Source: Streptomyces sp. MMBL 11-1
GTDB taxonomy: Bacteria; Actinomycetota; Actinomycetes; Streptomycetales; Streptomycetaceae
Reading direction: 5' to 3'
DNA length: 64,000 nucleotides
Assembly (NCBI RefSeq): GCF_028622875.1
Contig: NZ_CP117709.1
Location: forward strand, 7,691,001-7,755,000
Translations under genes and position numbers: made by a program
Shown: positions 38,474-47,675 of the stretch, in pieces
Numbering within the stretch: the stretch's first letter is position 1
How the letters are laid out: each line of letters opens with the position of its first letter
The notes under the pieces: model-generated
Database searches by the model: none
The model's input: the letters and a program-made list of their open reading frames with translations, nothing else
Told to the model about the DNA's origin: nothing

Positions 38474-39343
38474 ATGGCAGTTCCGGAAGCTGTGCCCGGC
38501 TCGAACGGGACGGCGGGTGTCGAGATCACCCGTATGTCGTTCGACGAGTTCCTGACCGTGGGCCCCCGGGGGCTGTACGAGGCCGACCGACCCGTGGTGA
38601 TCAAGCTGCCGGCCGACGTGCAGGGACTCGGACGGGACGAAGTGGCCGCGCGCCTGGCCGAGATGACCGTCACCCTGTTCACCGAGCCGGGCGACAAGAA
38701 CCACCCGGGGCGCTGGGAGACACGCGACATCAAGCTCCGCGAGTTCTTCGCGGACGAGCGGCACCTGACCAGCACGGACACCTGGCACCGGGTGGTGTCG
38801 AACATCCGCAGCAGTCCGGCCGACGTGAACGCCGTCATCGGCTTCGACGCCGAGGAGTTCTTCGGCTACGGCGACAGCCTGTACGCGGCCAACCTGTGGA
38901 TCAGCCACCGCGGCGTGTTCACCAAGAACCACTTCGACGAGTTCGAGAACTTCAACATCGCGCTGGAGGGCCGCAAGCGGTTCATCATCGCTCCACCCGG
39001 CGTCCGGGCCTACTACCCGAGGTCGGTCCTGCGCGGGTTCGGCGACAAGTCGAACGTCGTCGACCTCGACGACGTCGACCTGTCGCGCTACCCGAGGCTC
39101 GCGGCCGGACTCGCCCAGCGCCGCGACTTCGTCCTCGAACCGGGACACATGCTCTATCTGCCGCTCGGCTGGTGGCACCAGGCCGAGTCGCTGGGCGAGA
39201 TGAACATCAACGTCAACTTCTGGCTCAAGTCCAAGAAGATCCTCCGCAGGCCGCATGTGCTCGGCGTCGCCCTGTACACGTACGCCTACCGGAGACTCAA
39301 GGGCGTCTACAGCTACAAGCCCACCGAGGGGAACTCCCGATGA
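38474..39343 (+). CDS. JmjC/cupin-like Fe(II) oxygenase
   Basis: A 289-residue cupin-8/JmjC-type protein. SHRGVFTKNHFDEFENFN provides the HxD part of a 2-His-1-Asp iron site (His-Phe-Asp) and LYLPLGWWHQAES the distal His; IALEGRKRFIIAPP lies between, as in FIH-type hydroxylases. ATG 38474 is preferred over 38441 because GAGGAGG precedes it. The likely role is a 2-oxoglutarate-dependent hydroxylation of a pathway amino acid or carrier-free intermediate. Its stop overlaps the next ATG. Confidence 0.83.
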   Translation: MAVPEAVPGSNGTAGVEITRMSFDEFLTVGPRGLYEADRPVVIKLPADVQGLGRDEVAARLAEMTVTLFTEPGDKNHPGRWETRDIKLREFFADERHLTSTDTWHRVVSNIRSSPADVNAVIGFDAEEFFGYGDSLYAANLWISHRGVFTKNHFDEFENFNIALEGRKRFIIAPPGVRAYYPRSVLRGFGDKSNVVDLDDVDLSRYPRLAAGLAQRRDFVLEPGHMLYLPLGWWHQAESLGEMNINVNFWLKSKKILRRPHVLGVALYTYAYRRLKGVYSYKPTEGNSR

Positions 39344-40593
39344 GCGAGCGCAGGACCATCACCCCCACCCACCGGTACCGCAACAACGACAAACTCATCG
39401 GGATCGGCAACGCCTTCTGGAACCAGTCCTACGAGAACGGGGTCGCGGGCATCGTCGGCGACCTGGAGGACGGCGTGTTCCACATGCCCGACGGGCATGA
39501 ATTCGTCAACTTCACCGTCTGCTCCTACCTCGACCTGGACACCCACCCCAAGGTCATCGACGGCGCGGTCGACTCGCTGCGCCGCTTCGGGGTGCTCGAC
39601 CACTGCATCCCGCGCACCCGCGTCCAGACACCGGTACTGCTGGAGCTGGAGGAGTCGCTGGGCGAGCTGTTCGGCGCGATGGTGATCAGCGCGCTCTCCA
39701 CCGCGGCGGCCAGCACCGGCCTGCTGCCGATGATCGCGTCGGGACACCTCGGCAACGGCACCAGACCGCTGATGGTGTTCGACAAGAACGCCCATGTCTC
39801 CCTGGCCAACGCCAAGCCGAGCTGCGCCGACGAGAGCGAGGTCGTGACCTGCGGCCACCACGACCTCGACTTCCTCGAGGACATGTGCCGCACCTACGAA
39901 CGTGTCTGCTACGTGGTGGACGGCTCGGACAGCCTCGGCGGCTACGCGCCCGTCGGGCAACTGGCCGAACTGCAGGAGAAGTACAACCTCATGGTCTTCT
40001 ACGACGACTCGCACTCGCTGTCCGCGTACGGCGAGCGTGGCATCGGCTACGTACGCACGCACTCCCCGGTGCTGGACGAGCGGACCATCACCGTGGCGAC
40101 CCTGACCAAGGGATTCGGGGCCGGGGGCACGGCGATCCTGCTCGACGGCTACCCCGAGGAGACGCGCCGGCTCATCGAACGGTTCGCGGGCCCGCTGGGC
40201 TACTCGCAGAAGATGAACGCCGCCGCCGTCGGTGCGGCACTCGCCTCGGCCGAGATCCACCGCACCGAGGAGCTCACCCGGCTGCAGGAGCGCCTGCGGT
40301 CCAACATCGCGCTGTTCGACTCGCTCGTCCTGACCGAGCAGGCCGACAGCACCTACCCGATCCGGGTGGTGCCGATGGCCGACGACACGGTCGTCGAGGC
40401 GGCCAAACAGGTCTTCGCGGCAGGGTTCTACACCTCACCGGTGTTCTTCCCGATCGTCGCACGCGGCACCGCCGGACTGCGGGTGATGCTGCGGGCCGGC
40501 CAGAGCGCGGAGCAGATCAAGCGGCTCGGCGGCGCGTTGATCGAGGCCGGGGCGCGCCCGGCGGCCGCGGCCGCCGGGGCGGTGTCCCGGTGA
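39340..40593 (+). CDS. PLP-dependent alpha-oxoamine synthase (KBL/BioF/SPT-type)
   Basis: A 417-residue fold-type I PLP enzyme that condenses an acyl-CoA with an amino acid and decarboxylates to give an aminoketone. NFTVCSYLDLDTHPKV, FGVLDHCIPRTRVQTPVLLELE, FYDDSHSLSAYGERG (PLP His/Asp) and TLTKGFGAGGTAI (Schiff-base Lys) match, although the family's usual S-F-S-K-A is T-L-T-K-G. The acyl-CoA and amino-acid partners are unknown. Linked by 4-base overlaps to both neighbours. Confidence 0.88.
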   Translation: MSERRTITPTHRYRNNDKLIGIGNAFWNQSYENGVAGIVGDLEDGVFHMPDGHEFVNFTVCSYLDLDTHPKVIDGAVDSLRRFGVLDHCIPRTRVQTPVLLELEESLGELFGAMVISALSTAAASTGLLPMIASGHLGNGTRPLMVFDKNAHVSLANAKPSCADESEVVTCGHHDLDFLEDMCRTYERVCYVVDGSDSLGGYAPVGQLAELQEKYNLMVFYDDSHSLSAYGERGIGYVRTHSPVLDERTITVATLTKGFGAGGTAILLDGYPEETRRLIERFAGPLGYSQKMNAAAVGAALASAEIHRTEELTRLQERLRSNIALFDSLVLTEQADSTYPIRVVPMADDTVVEAAKQVFAAGFYTSPVFFPIVARGTAGLRVMLRAGQSAEQIKRLGGALIEAGARPAAAAAGAVSR

Positions 40594-41459
40594 CCGGGGC
40601 GGCACGGGCGATTCCGCGCAGCATCCTCTACACGCCGGCCCTGTCGCCGGAGAAGGTGGTGAAGGCCTGGTCGTACGACGCGGACGTCCACCTCATCGAC
40701 CTGGAGGACTCCGTACCGCCCGCCGACAAGCAGGCCGCCCGCACGGTCTGCCGGGCCGCGCTGGAGAAGACACCGCGGCCGGGGCACGTCGCCGTGCGGA
40801 TGAACGAACTCGGCAGCCTCGCCGGGGTCCAGGACGTCCTGATGCTGGCCGAGAGCCCGGTGCGGCCCGGCATCGTCCTGATGACGATGGTGACCTCGGC
40901 GGACGAGGTCGACCTGCTGCGCCGGATGCTGGCCTCGACGGGCGCGACCCCCGAGATCTACGTGACGGTCGAGACGGTCGAGGCGGTCACCCGCGTCGAC
41001 TCCATCGCGCGCTCCGCCGACGGACTGGTGCTCGGCTCGGCCGATCTGGCCGCCACGCTCGGTGTCGACATCAGCTGGGAGGCCATGCTGGCCGCCCGGC
41101 AGGCGATGGCGCTGGCCTGCGCCCGGCACGGCACGGCGTGCGTCGACACCGCCAACTACCGGCTCGCCGAACCGGCGGTCCTGGCCGAGGAGACCACCCG
41201 GGTGCGGGCGCTCGGCTTCCACGGCAAGGCCACGGTGCACCCGGGCGAACTCGATGTGATCAACCGGCTCCTGCGGCCCAGGCCCGACGAGCTGGGACAC
41301 GCCCGCAGAGTGGTGGAGGCCGTGACGGCGGCCGACGGCGGGATAGCCGTCCTGGAGGGCAACATGGTCGGCCCGCCGTTCGCCCGGCTGGCCCGCACCA
41401 CCGTGGCGCGCGAGGACGCCTGGACCAGCCGGTTCGGCCGCGACGGTGGAACCGCGTGA
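40590..41459 (+). CDS. CitE-like HpcH/HpaI aldolase/lyase family protein
   Basis: A 289-residue TIM-barrel lyase of the citrate-lyase beta/malyl-CoA-lyase family. HLIDLEDSVPPADKQ binds Mg and CoA, VAVRMNELGS the substrate Arg, VTVETVEAVTRV the Glu, and FHGKATVHPGELDVINR is the C-terminal signature. Relatives cleave or form malyl-CoA, beta-methylmalyl-CoA or citramalyl-CoA. Together with the MaoC gene at 43917 it suggests C4-C5 hydroxyacyl-CoA chemistry. Confidence 0.88.
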   Translation: MTGAARAIPRSILYTPALSPEKVVKAWSYDADVHLIDLEDSVPPADKQAARTVCRAALEKTPRPGHVAVRMNELGSLAGVQDVLMLAESPVRPGIVLMTMVTSADEVDLLRRMLASTGATPEIYVTVETVEAVTRVDSIARSADGLVLGSADLAATLGVDISWEAMLAARQAMALACARHGTACVDTANYRLAEPAVLAEETTRVRALGFHGKATVHPGELDVINRLLRPRPDELGHARRVVEAVTAADGGIAVLEGNMVGPPFARLARTTVAREDAWTSRFGRDGGTA

Positions 41460-42481
41460 GCGCGCCGGTGATGGTCCAGGCCGCCGACATGGCCGGTACC
41501 CGGCGGATGCTCCGCGTCATCGACGTGCTCGGCGAGATGTTCGCCGACCTGGCCGCCGGCCGGACCAGGTCCCCGGCCCGCACGGTCGTCGAGCACGGTG
41601 ACCGGCGTGTCCTCCTGGTCAGCCCCGCCGTCTGGGAGCAGCGCGGGGTGGGCAGCGTCAAGATCACCACGCTCACCCCCGACAACCCGGACCGCGGGCT
41701 GCCGTTGATCCACGGAGTCGTCGCGCTCACCGATCTGGAGACGGGGCAGATCACCGCGCTCCTGGACGGCGCCGAGCTCACCGCCGTCCGCACCGGCGCG
41801 GTCGCCGCCCTGGCGACCCGCTGGTGCACCCCCGACGACGCCGACGACCTGGCGGTGATCGGCGCGGGGGTGCAGGCCCGCGCCCTCGTCCGGGCGGTGA
41901 CGGCGGTACGCCCGGTCCGTACCGTCCGCGTCCACTCGCGCACCCGCGCCGGGGCCGAGAAGCTCGCAGACCTGATCCGCGACACCGCATCACGACCCGT
42001 GCGCGTGACGGTCTGCGACACCGCGAGGGACGCCGTCACCGACGCGGCGATCATCTGCACCGCCACCTCGACCGACGACGGCACACCCGTGGTGGAGGCG
42101 GACTGGGTGACCCCCGGGGCGCATGTGAACGTGATCGGCGGAACCCACCCGGACGCCGTCGAGCTCGCCCCCGCCCTGCTGGTCGGCGCCGTGACCCTCG
42201 TCGAGGACCGGGCCGCGGCGCTGGACGGGGCGGGGGAGATCCGGGCCGCCCTGGCCGACGGCCTGATCAGGGCCGAAGACCTGCGCGAACTGGGCGATCT
42301 GGTGAGCGGCGGGGGCGGCGTCACCGGCCGGACCACGGTCCTGCGCACGGTCGGCATGGCCATCGAGGACACCGCCGCCGCGGTGGCGCTGTTCGAGGAG
42401 CGCGGTACGGCCGAGCGGGGAACCGGCGGTCCGACCGCCGTTCCGCGAACGAAGGAGGGAGCGCCGGATGGACACGCATGA
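41456..42481 (+). CDS. Ornithine cyclodeaminase/mu-crystallin family protein
   Basis: A 341-residue NAD(P)-binding enzyme. VGSVKITTLTPDNPDRGLPLIHGVV and TGAVAALATRW match the family, and VIGAGVQARALVRAV is the Rossmann loop. Members are ornithine cyclodeaminases, ketimine reductases, alanine dehydrogenases or SbnB-type amino-acid dehydrogenases. Here reductive amination of the aldolase product 4-hydroxy-2-oxovalerate, giving 4-hydroxynorvaline, is an attractive inference. Its end overlaps the next gene by 14 bases. Confidence 0.85.
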   Translation: MSAPVMVQAADMAGTRRMLRVIDVLGEMFADLAAGRTRSPARTVVEHGDRRVLLVSPAVWEQRGVGSVKITTLTPDNPDRGLPLIHGVVALTDLETGQITALLDGAELTAVRTGAVAALATRWCTPDDADDLAVIGAGVQARALVRAVTAVRPVRTVRVHSRTRAGAEKLADLIRDTASRPVRVTVCDTARDAVTDAAIICTATSTDDGTPVVEADWVTPGAHVNVIGGTHPDAVELAPALLVGAVTLVEDRAAALDGAGEIRAALADGLIRAEDLRELGDLVSGGGGVTGRTTVLRTVGMAIEDTAAAVALFEERGTAERGTGGPTAVPRTKEGAPDGHA

Positions 42482-43826
42482 GGACCTCGGTCCAGGACAG
42501 GGGCACCCGTGGTTCGGCCGCCACCGGCTGAGGCCCGCCGCGTCGGCGGACACGATCCGGCACATGCTGCGGCACGAGCTGCGGGACACCGGCTGGCCGT
42601 ACCAGAGGGTTCTTCCCGCCGCGCCGCTGGCGATCCCGCGCGCGGCCTATGCCGAGATCTTCCGGGCGAGCGTCGCGCTGGTCGATCTGTTGCGCCGCGC
42701 CGCCCTGGAGAGCGGGCACACCACCGCCGACAGGCTGGCGGCCTACGGGATGCCCGCCACCGAGGACCGGCTGTGGATGCGCGACCCGTTCGTCGAGGAG
42801 CGCTACGCCGACTCCGTGGTCCGTCCGGACCTGGTCATCGGGCCCGACGGGCCGCAGTTCCTGGAGTTCAACGTCAGCGGCGCGCTCGGTGGCGTGGTGG
42901 AGACCCGGAGCCGTCTGGCGGTGTGGCACGGGCTGCACGCCGACGAGGAGGGCCGGGCCCCGTTCCGTTCGCCGGACCCGTTCGCCGTACGTGCCGAGAT
43001 GTTCCGGTCGCTCAGCGCGGAGTCGGCGGTGGCGCCGAGGGTGGCCGTCGTCGGCAGCGCCCGGGTGACCGGAGTGGAGCGACGGTACTTCGAGATGGAG
43101 GCCGACTACTACAACAGCCACGGCCTGACCGCACGCTTCTTCGAGCCGGAGGAGCTGTCCGAGGCATGGGACTGCGCCCCGCATCTGCGCCATCCGGTCG
43201 GACTGCGGAACTTCACCATCCCGGACTGGCTCGACGCGGGCCTGGACACCACTCCCGTCCAGGACGCCCTGGACCACGGCTGCCTGCTCGTGGGCACCCA
43301 GACATCGACCTTCCTGCACAGCAAGCTCACCATGGGGCTCCTGTCGGAGGGACGGCCCTGGATGACCGAGGGCGACCGCAGGCTCATCGACCGGTACCTG
43401 CCGTGGACGCGGATCCTCTCCGAGCGCAGGACCGAGCGCGAGGGCCGGCAGGTCGACCTGCTGCCGTTCGTGCTGAAGAACCGCGAGCTGCTGGTGCTCA
43501 AGGCGGCCCTGGGCGAGAGCGGGCAACAAGTGCTCATCGGCCGCGAGACCGATCAGGCCGCGTGGGAGTCCGCCGTCGGCGAGGCCGTCCAGGGCCGCAC
43601 CAGCGTGGTGCAGGAGTTCGTGCGACCGGGGACCTGCCGGGTCGCGCTGATCGCCGACGGGGTCGACGAGCCGTACGACGTCGATGTCGCCCCGGTGCTG
43701 GGGCCTCTGCTGTTCGGCGGCCGTCCGGCAGGGCTGTTCTGCCGCTTCTTCGGCGACGGTTCCGCCGGGATCGTCAGTGTCCGAGGAGGAACGAGCAGCT
43801 CCGACAACGTCATGGTGGCGATCTGA
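42468..43826 (+). CDS. Circularly permuted ATP-grasp-like protein, copy 2
   Basis: A 452-residue relative of the protein at 32984-34372. Shared elements are FLEFNVSGALGG, SKLTMGLLSEGRPWM, FVLKNRELLVLKAALGESGQQV, a W-x-x-A-V region and VVQEFVRPGTCR. The ATG at 42468 has GGAGGGA upstream. Probably an ATP-dependent amide or peptide-bond-forming enzyme using the amino acids made by the operon. The two copies could act on the two ends of the product or in sequence. Confidence 0.75.
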   Translation: MDTHEDLGPGQGHPWFGRHRLRPAASADTIRHMLRHELRDTGWPYQRVLPAAPLAIPRAAYAEIFRASVALVDLLRRAALESGHTTADRLAAYGMPATEDRLWMRDPFVEERYADSVVRPDLVIGPDGPQFLEFNVSGALGGVVETRSRLAVWHGLHADEEGRAPFRSPDPFAVRAEMFRSLSAESAVAPRVAVVGSARVTGVERRYFEMEADYYNSHGLTARFFEPEELSEAWDCAPHLRHPVGLRNFTIPDWLDAGLDTTPVQDALDHGCLLVGTQTSTFLHSKLTMGLLSEGRPWMTEGDRRLIDRYLPWTRILSERRTEREGRQVDLLPFVLKNRELLVLKAALGESGQQVLIGRETDQAAWESAVGEAVQGRTSVVQEFVRPGTCRVALIADGVDEPYDVDVAPVLGPLLFGGRPAGLFCRFFGDGSAGIVSVRGGTSSSDNVMVAI

Positions 43827-43916
43827 CGGCAGCACCCCGCACGCTCCGCCCCCGGCGTCGGTGCGCCGTCCGCGCCGCCGCCCCCTGATCGAGTGATATC
43901 ACCGGAGAGATGCCGC

Positions 43917-44471
43917 ATGACCCTGCGTCACGTCAAGGACAACGAGTACGTCGAGGAGCACGGCGGGGACTTCGAGGACTTCGAGCCGGGCATGGTGATC
44001 CGCCACTGGCCGGGCCGTACCCTCTCCGAGGCCGACAACACCTGGCTGACCCTGCTGACGATGAATCAGCACCCGCTCCATTTCGACCAGCACTACGGCG
44101 CCGGCGCCGAGTACGGAAGGGTCCTGGTGAACAGCGGTATCACGCTGTGCCTGGTCGGCGGAATGACCGTGCAGGCGCTGTCGGCGCGGGCGGTGGCCAA
44201 CCTGGGCTGGGACAAGGTCCGTCTGAAGAGCCCCGTCTTTGTCGGCGACACCCTCTACGCGACGAGCCGCATCCTCGACAAGCGGCTGTCCCGGTCCCGG
44301 CCGGGCCAGGGGATCATCACCGTGGAGACGACGGGCACGAAGTCGACGGGAGAGACCGTCATCGTCTTCGAGCGGTCCTTCATGGTCCGGTGCCGTGAGC
44401 TGCCCGACCCGCCCGAGGGCCAAGGAGGCCAGGACGCGACCGCCGCCGACGAGGACGGCGAGACCGCGTAG
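43917..44471 (+). CDS. MaoC-family hotdog hydratase (mesaconyl-CoA hydratase-like)
   Basis: A 184-residue R-hydratase-type hotdog protein. TLSEADNTWLTLLTMNQHPLHFDQHYG (split across residues ~37-64) carries the conserved His; the Asp common in enoyl-CoA hydratases is replaced by Asn, as in the mesaconyl-CoA hydratase branch. ATG 43917 is chosen for its GGAGAG; an upstream ATG at 43893 lacks one. It ends the second locus. With the CitE-like lyase it resembles the MaoC/CitE pair of ethylmalonyl-CoA-type pathways. Confidence 0.85.
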   Translation: MTLRHVKDNEYVEEHGGDFEDFEPGMVIRHWPGRTLSEADNTWLTLLTMNQHPLHFDQHYGAGAEYGRVLVNSGITLCLVGGMTVQALSARAVANLGWDKVRLKSPVFVGDTLYATSRILDKRLSRSRPGQGIITVETTGTKSTGETVIVFERSFMVRCRELPDPPEGQGGQDATAADEDGETA

Positions 44472-44649
44472 CGCACCGGGCCGCCGACCCCGTACCGCCC
44501 CGTTCCCCCAGCCCGTCGGACACCCGGCCCTGACCGGCGGAGGAAACACACCGCGTTCGCCGGGCCCGCTGACGTACCCGGGAACAGCCCCGGCCCACGG
44601 CCCGGAAAACCCTTGTCGTCCCCGCCGATCACGGTGCGACACTGGCCCC

Positions 44650-45315
44650 GTGGACACAGCGACGCGCTTCCGGCAGACGGTCATGTCCTGGGCCGCGGGC
44701 GACGGGGACGCCCCCGTGCCCGCCGAGGCCCGGGCCGCCCGTGAGCTGGCGGCCCGTCTGAGCCTGCGCACCGTCGTGCTCGTCGAGGGCGTCAGCGACC
44801 GGGCGGCGGTCGAGGCGCTCGCCGAGCGCCAGGGGCGCACCCTGAGCGCCGAGGGCGTCGTGGTCGTGCCGCTCGGGGGCGCCACCAGCATCACCCGCTA
44901 CCTGCGCCTGCTGGGGCCCGACGGGCTCGACGCCCGGCCCGCGGGGCTGTGTGACGCGGCGGAGGAGCGCTTCTTCCGCCAGGGCCTGGAGCGGACCGGC
45001 TTCGGCCTCGCCCCGGCCCCCGGCGACCTGGAGGCGCTGGGCTTCTTCACCTGCCACGCCGACCTGGAGGACGAGCTGATCCGGGCACTCGGCTCGGACG
45101 GCGTCCAGCAGGTCGTCGACGCCCAGGGCGACCTGCGCTCCTTCCGGATCTTCCAACGGCAGCCCGCCCAGCGGGAGCGGACGGTCGAGGCGCAGCTGCG
45201 GCGCTTCATGGGGACCATCGGCGGCCGCAAGGAGCACTACGCGCGAGCGCTGACGGAAGCGCTGGACCTCGCACGCCTGCCGGAACCGCTGGACGGACTC
45301 CTCTCCCACATCTGA
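44650..45315 (+). CDS. TOPRIM-domain protein (OLD-type endonuclease fragment-like)
   Basis: A 221-residue protein. RTVVLVEGVSDRAAVEALAERQ is the TOPRIM glutamate motif, followed by VVVPLGGATSITRYLRLL. Such stand-alone TOPRIM proteins are annotated in streptomycetes as ATP-dependent endonuclease or TOPRIM nucleotidyl transferase-like proteins; no ATPase domain is present. The GTG at 44650 is the likely start. Function unknown; probably unrelated to the neighbours. Confidence 0.72.
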   Translation: MDTATRFRQTVMSWAAGDGDAPVPAEARAARELAARLSLRTVVLVEGVSDRAAVEALAERQGRTLSAEGVVVVPLGGATSITRYLRLLGPDGLDARPAGLCDAAEERFFRQGLERTGFGLAPAPGDLEALGFFTCHADLEDELIRALGSDGVQQVVDAQGDLRSFRIFQRQPAQRERTVEAQLRRFMGTIGGRKEHYARALTEALDLARLPEPLDGLLSHI

Positions 45316-45525
45316 CCGAAGGTGGCCGTCTGACCGAAGCGTGGCCGTCCGGCCGGGTGAGCAGGTCGTCGGCGCAGAACACTGCGTCGGACGGTCGGAC
45401 GGTCGGGCAGCCCCGGCAGCCGGCCCCCCGCCCGCCCCGCCGCCACGTCGAACCGTTCCGTGGGCAGCTCCCGTCCTGGGCAGCTCCCCCAGGGCGTCCG
45501 GACCGAGCCCCGCCCCGGCGCCCGC

Positions 45526-47673
45526 TCACCCCTCGCGGCGCGACCGCCAGAGCAGCCAGATGAAGTACGGGGCGCCGATCACGGCCGTCAGCAGTCCGAC
45601 CGGGATCTGCGCCGGGGCGATGACGGTCCGGCCGACCAGGTCCGACACGACCACCAGCAGCGCGCCGAGCAGCGCGCTCACCGGTATCACCCGCACATGT
45701 CCGCGGCCCACCAGGGCGCGTGCCGCGTGCGGGGCGACGAGGCCGACGAACCCGATCACGCCGACCGCCGCCACGGCTCCGGCCGTCAGCAGGACGGCCA
45801 GGCTCAGCAGTGCCAGCCGGGTGGCACCGATCCGCACCCCGAGCAGGGCGGGCGTCTCGTCGTCCAGCCCGATCAGGTCCAGCTCGCGGCGCATCAGGGC
45901 GAGGGCGGGCAGCGCGACCACCAGGCCCACCAGCACCGGGATCAGCTCGGGGAACGTCCGCCCGTACGTCGAACCACCGAGCCAGGCCAGCGCCTTGGTC
46001 TCGTTGTGCGGGTCGGTGAGCACGATCAGCAGACTCACGAACGCGCCCGCACCGGCCTGGACGCCGATACCGATCAGCACCAGGCGGTTCTGCTCCAGCC
46101 CGCGGCGGGCGGCCAGACCGAACACCAGCGCCGCGGCGGCCGTCGCGCCGGCCAGCGCGGAGCCGCCGATCAGCCAGAAGCTCGCCAGCGGTACGACGGT
46201 GAGGACGGCGACCGCCCCGACCCCCGCCCCGCTGACGACGCCGAGGACCCCCGGCTCCGCCAGCGGATTGCGCGACACCGCCTGGACGACGGCTCCCGCC
46301 ACCGCCAGCGCCGCACCGGCCAGCAGGGCCGCGGCGACCCGGGGGACGCGCGTGTCGAGGACGTAACCGACGAACTGCCCCGCCCGGCCGCCGAGCCAGT
46401 TGCCCACGTCGCCCAGGAGCAGCGTCGCGTCGCCGAACAGCGTCGCCGCCACCACCGCTCCGACGAGCCCCACGACCGTCGCCACCAGGGTGAGGACGAA
46501 CGCCCGCCGGCCGCGCAGCCGGGTGAACGCCGTCGAGCCGCTGTCCGTGCCCATGTCGCGCGACCGGTAGGCCAGGACGACCAGGACGAGCGCGCCGAAG
46601 CAGGTCGTGACGATGCCGGTGGGCACCTCGGCCCCCGCCCGGGCGCCGAACACCGCGCGCAACAGCACATCCGCGCCGAGTACCACGAGCACACCCGCGA
46701 GCGCCGACGCGGGGATGAACGCGCGGTGCCGGACCAGGCCGGGGATCCAGGTGCTCAGCAGGCGGACCACGGCGGGCGCGCACAGTCCGACGAAGCCGAC
46801 CGGACCCGCGACCGCCACGGACACCGCCGCGAGCAGCACGGCGAGGATCACGGCCATGCTGCGCGTCAGCCGGGGACTCACGCCCACGACCGCGGCGCCG
46901 TCGTCGCCGAGGGCGAGGATGTCCAGCCGCCTGCCCAGCAGCATCAGTCCGGCGAACGCCACGAGCGCGACCGGGGCGAGCCGGTCGATGGACTGCATGC
47001 CGATCTGGGCGAGCGAACCATTGCCCCAGGCGAACAGCCCGGTCGTCTGCTGGGAGCGCAGGAGCAGCAGCATCCCGCTCAGCCCGGACAGGGCGAGGGT
47101 GAGCGCCGAACCCGCCAGTACCAGCCGGATCGGCCCGGCCCCCGCCCGGGACAGGCCGAGGACGACGCCCGCCGCCAGCAGTCCGCCGAGGAACGCCGTG
47201 GCCCCGGCCGGCAGCGCGGGCAGCGTGATGCCGAACGCGGCGACGGCGACCACCGCGAGGTACGCGCCCGCGTTCACGGCGAGCGTGTCGGGGGAGGCCA
47301 GCATGTTGCGTGACACCGACTGGAGGGCCGCGCCCGCCGCGCCGAGCGCGCAGCCGACGAGGAGCCCCGCGGCGAGCCGGGGCAGCCGGGAGTCCAGGAC
47401 CACGGCCGCCGTCTGCTCGTCGGCGCTCCGGTCGGAAGCGGCCCCGGTCGCCAACTGCCAGAGCGTGTGCAGGTCCACGGCGGCGGTGCCCTGACCCACG
47501 TGCACGATCGCGAGGGCGGCCAGGGCGACGATCCCCGCGATCGCGAGGAGGAACATCCGGCCGCGGCGGGCCGGCGGGCCGGCCGCCACCGGGGGCGCGG
47601 CCCCGAGCGGACCGGCCGCGCCCGTCCCCGTCTGCACGGGGGCGGGCGGGGCGGTTGCGGTGCGTGTACGCAT
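45526..47673 (-). CDS. Fused FecCD-type siderophore ABC permease (two permeases in one chain)
   Basis: A 715-residue permease with about 20 hydrophobic segments. It contains two complete BtuC/FecD-like halves: the first with LDSRLPRLAAGLLVGCALGAAGAALQ, the second with LDTRVPRVAAALLAGAALAVAGAVVQ, each followed by an SRN-L motif (SRNMLASP, SRNPLAEP) and a GFVGL segment before the ATPase-contact loop. Fusion of FecC and FecD, as in FhuB, explains the length. Two bases after the binding-protein stop. Confidence 0.92.
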   Translation of the reverse strand: MRTRTATAPPAPVQTGTGAAGPLGAAPPVAAGPPARRGRMFLLAIAGIVALAALAIVHVGQGTAAVDLHTLWQLATGAASDRSADEQTAAVVLDSRLPRLAAGLLVGCALGAAGAALQSVSRNMLASPDTLAVNAGAYLAVVAVAAFGITLPALPAGATAFLGGLLAAGVVLGLSRAGAGPIRLVLAGSALTLALSGLSGMLLLLRSQQTTGLFAWGNGSLAQIGMQSIDRLAPVALVAFAGLMLLGRRLDILALGDDGAAVVGVSPRLTRSMAVILAVLLAAVSVAVAGPVGFVGLCAPAVVRLLSTWIPGLVRHRAFIPASALAGVLVVLGADVLLRAVFGARAGAEVPTGIVTTCFGALVLVVLAYRSRDMGTDSGSTAFTRLRGRRAFVLTLVATVVGLVGAVVAATLFGDATLLLGDVGNWLGGRAGQFVGYVLDTRVPRVAAALLAGAALAVAGAVVQAVSRNPLAEPGVLGVVSGAGVGAVAVLTVVPLASFWLIGGSALAGATAAAALVFGLAARRGLEQNRLVLIGIGVQAGAGAFVSLLIVLTDPHNETKALAWLGGSTYGRTFPELIPVLVGLVVALPALALMRRELDLIGLDDETPALLGVRIGATRLALLSLAVLLTAGAVAAVGVIGFVGLVAPHAARALVGRGHVRVIPVSALLGALLVVVSDLVGRTVIAPAQIPVGLLTAVIGAPYFIWLLWRSRREG

Positions 47674-47675
47674 CG

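Noticed and set aside
37058..39256. 732-residue minus frame across the aldolase and JmjC genes
   Set aside because: It spans several overlapping plus-strand genes that have motifs and 4-base couplings; no domain is recognisable in it.
45313..45350. Direct repeat TCTGACCGAAG..TGGCCG between convergent genes as a terminator
   Set aside because: It is a direct, not inverted, repeat and forms no stable hairpin; no function claimed.
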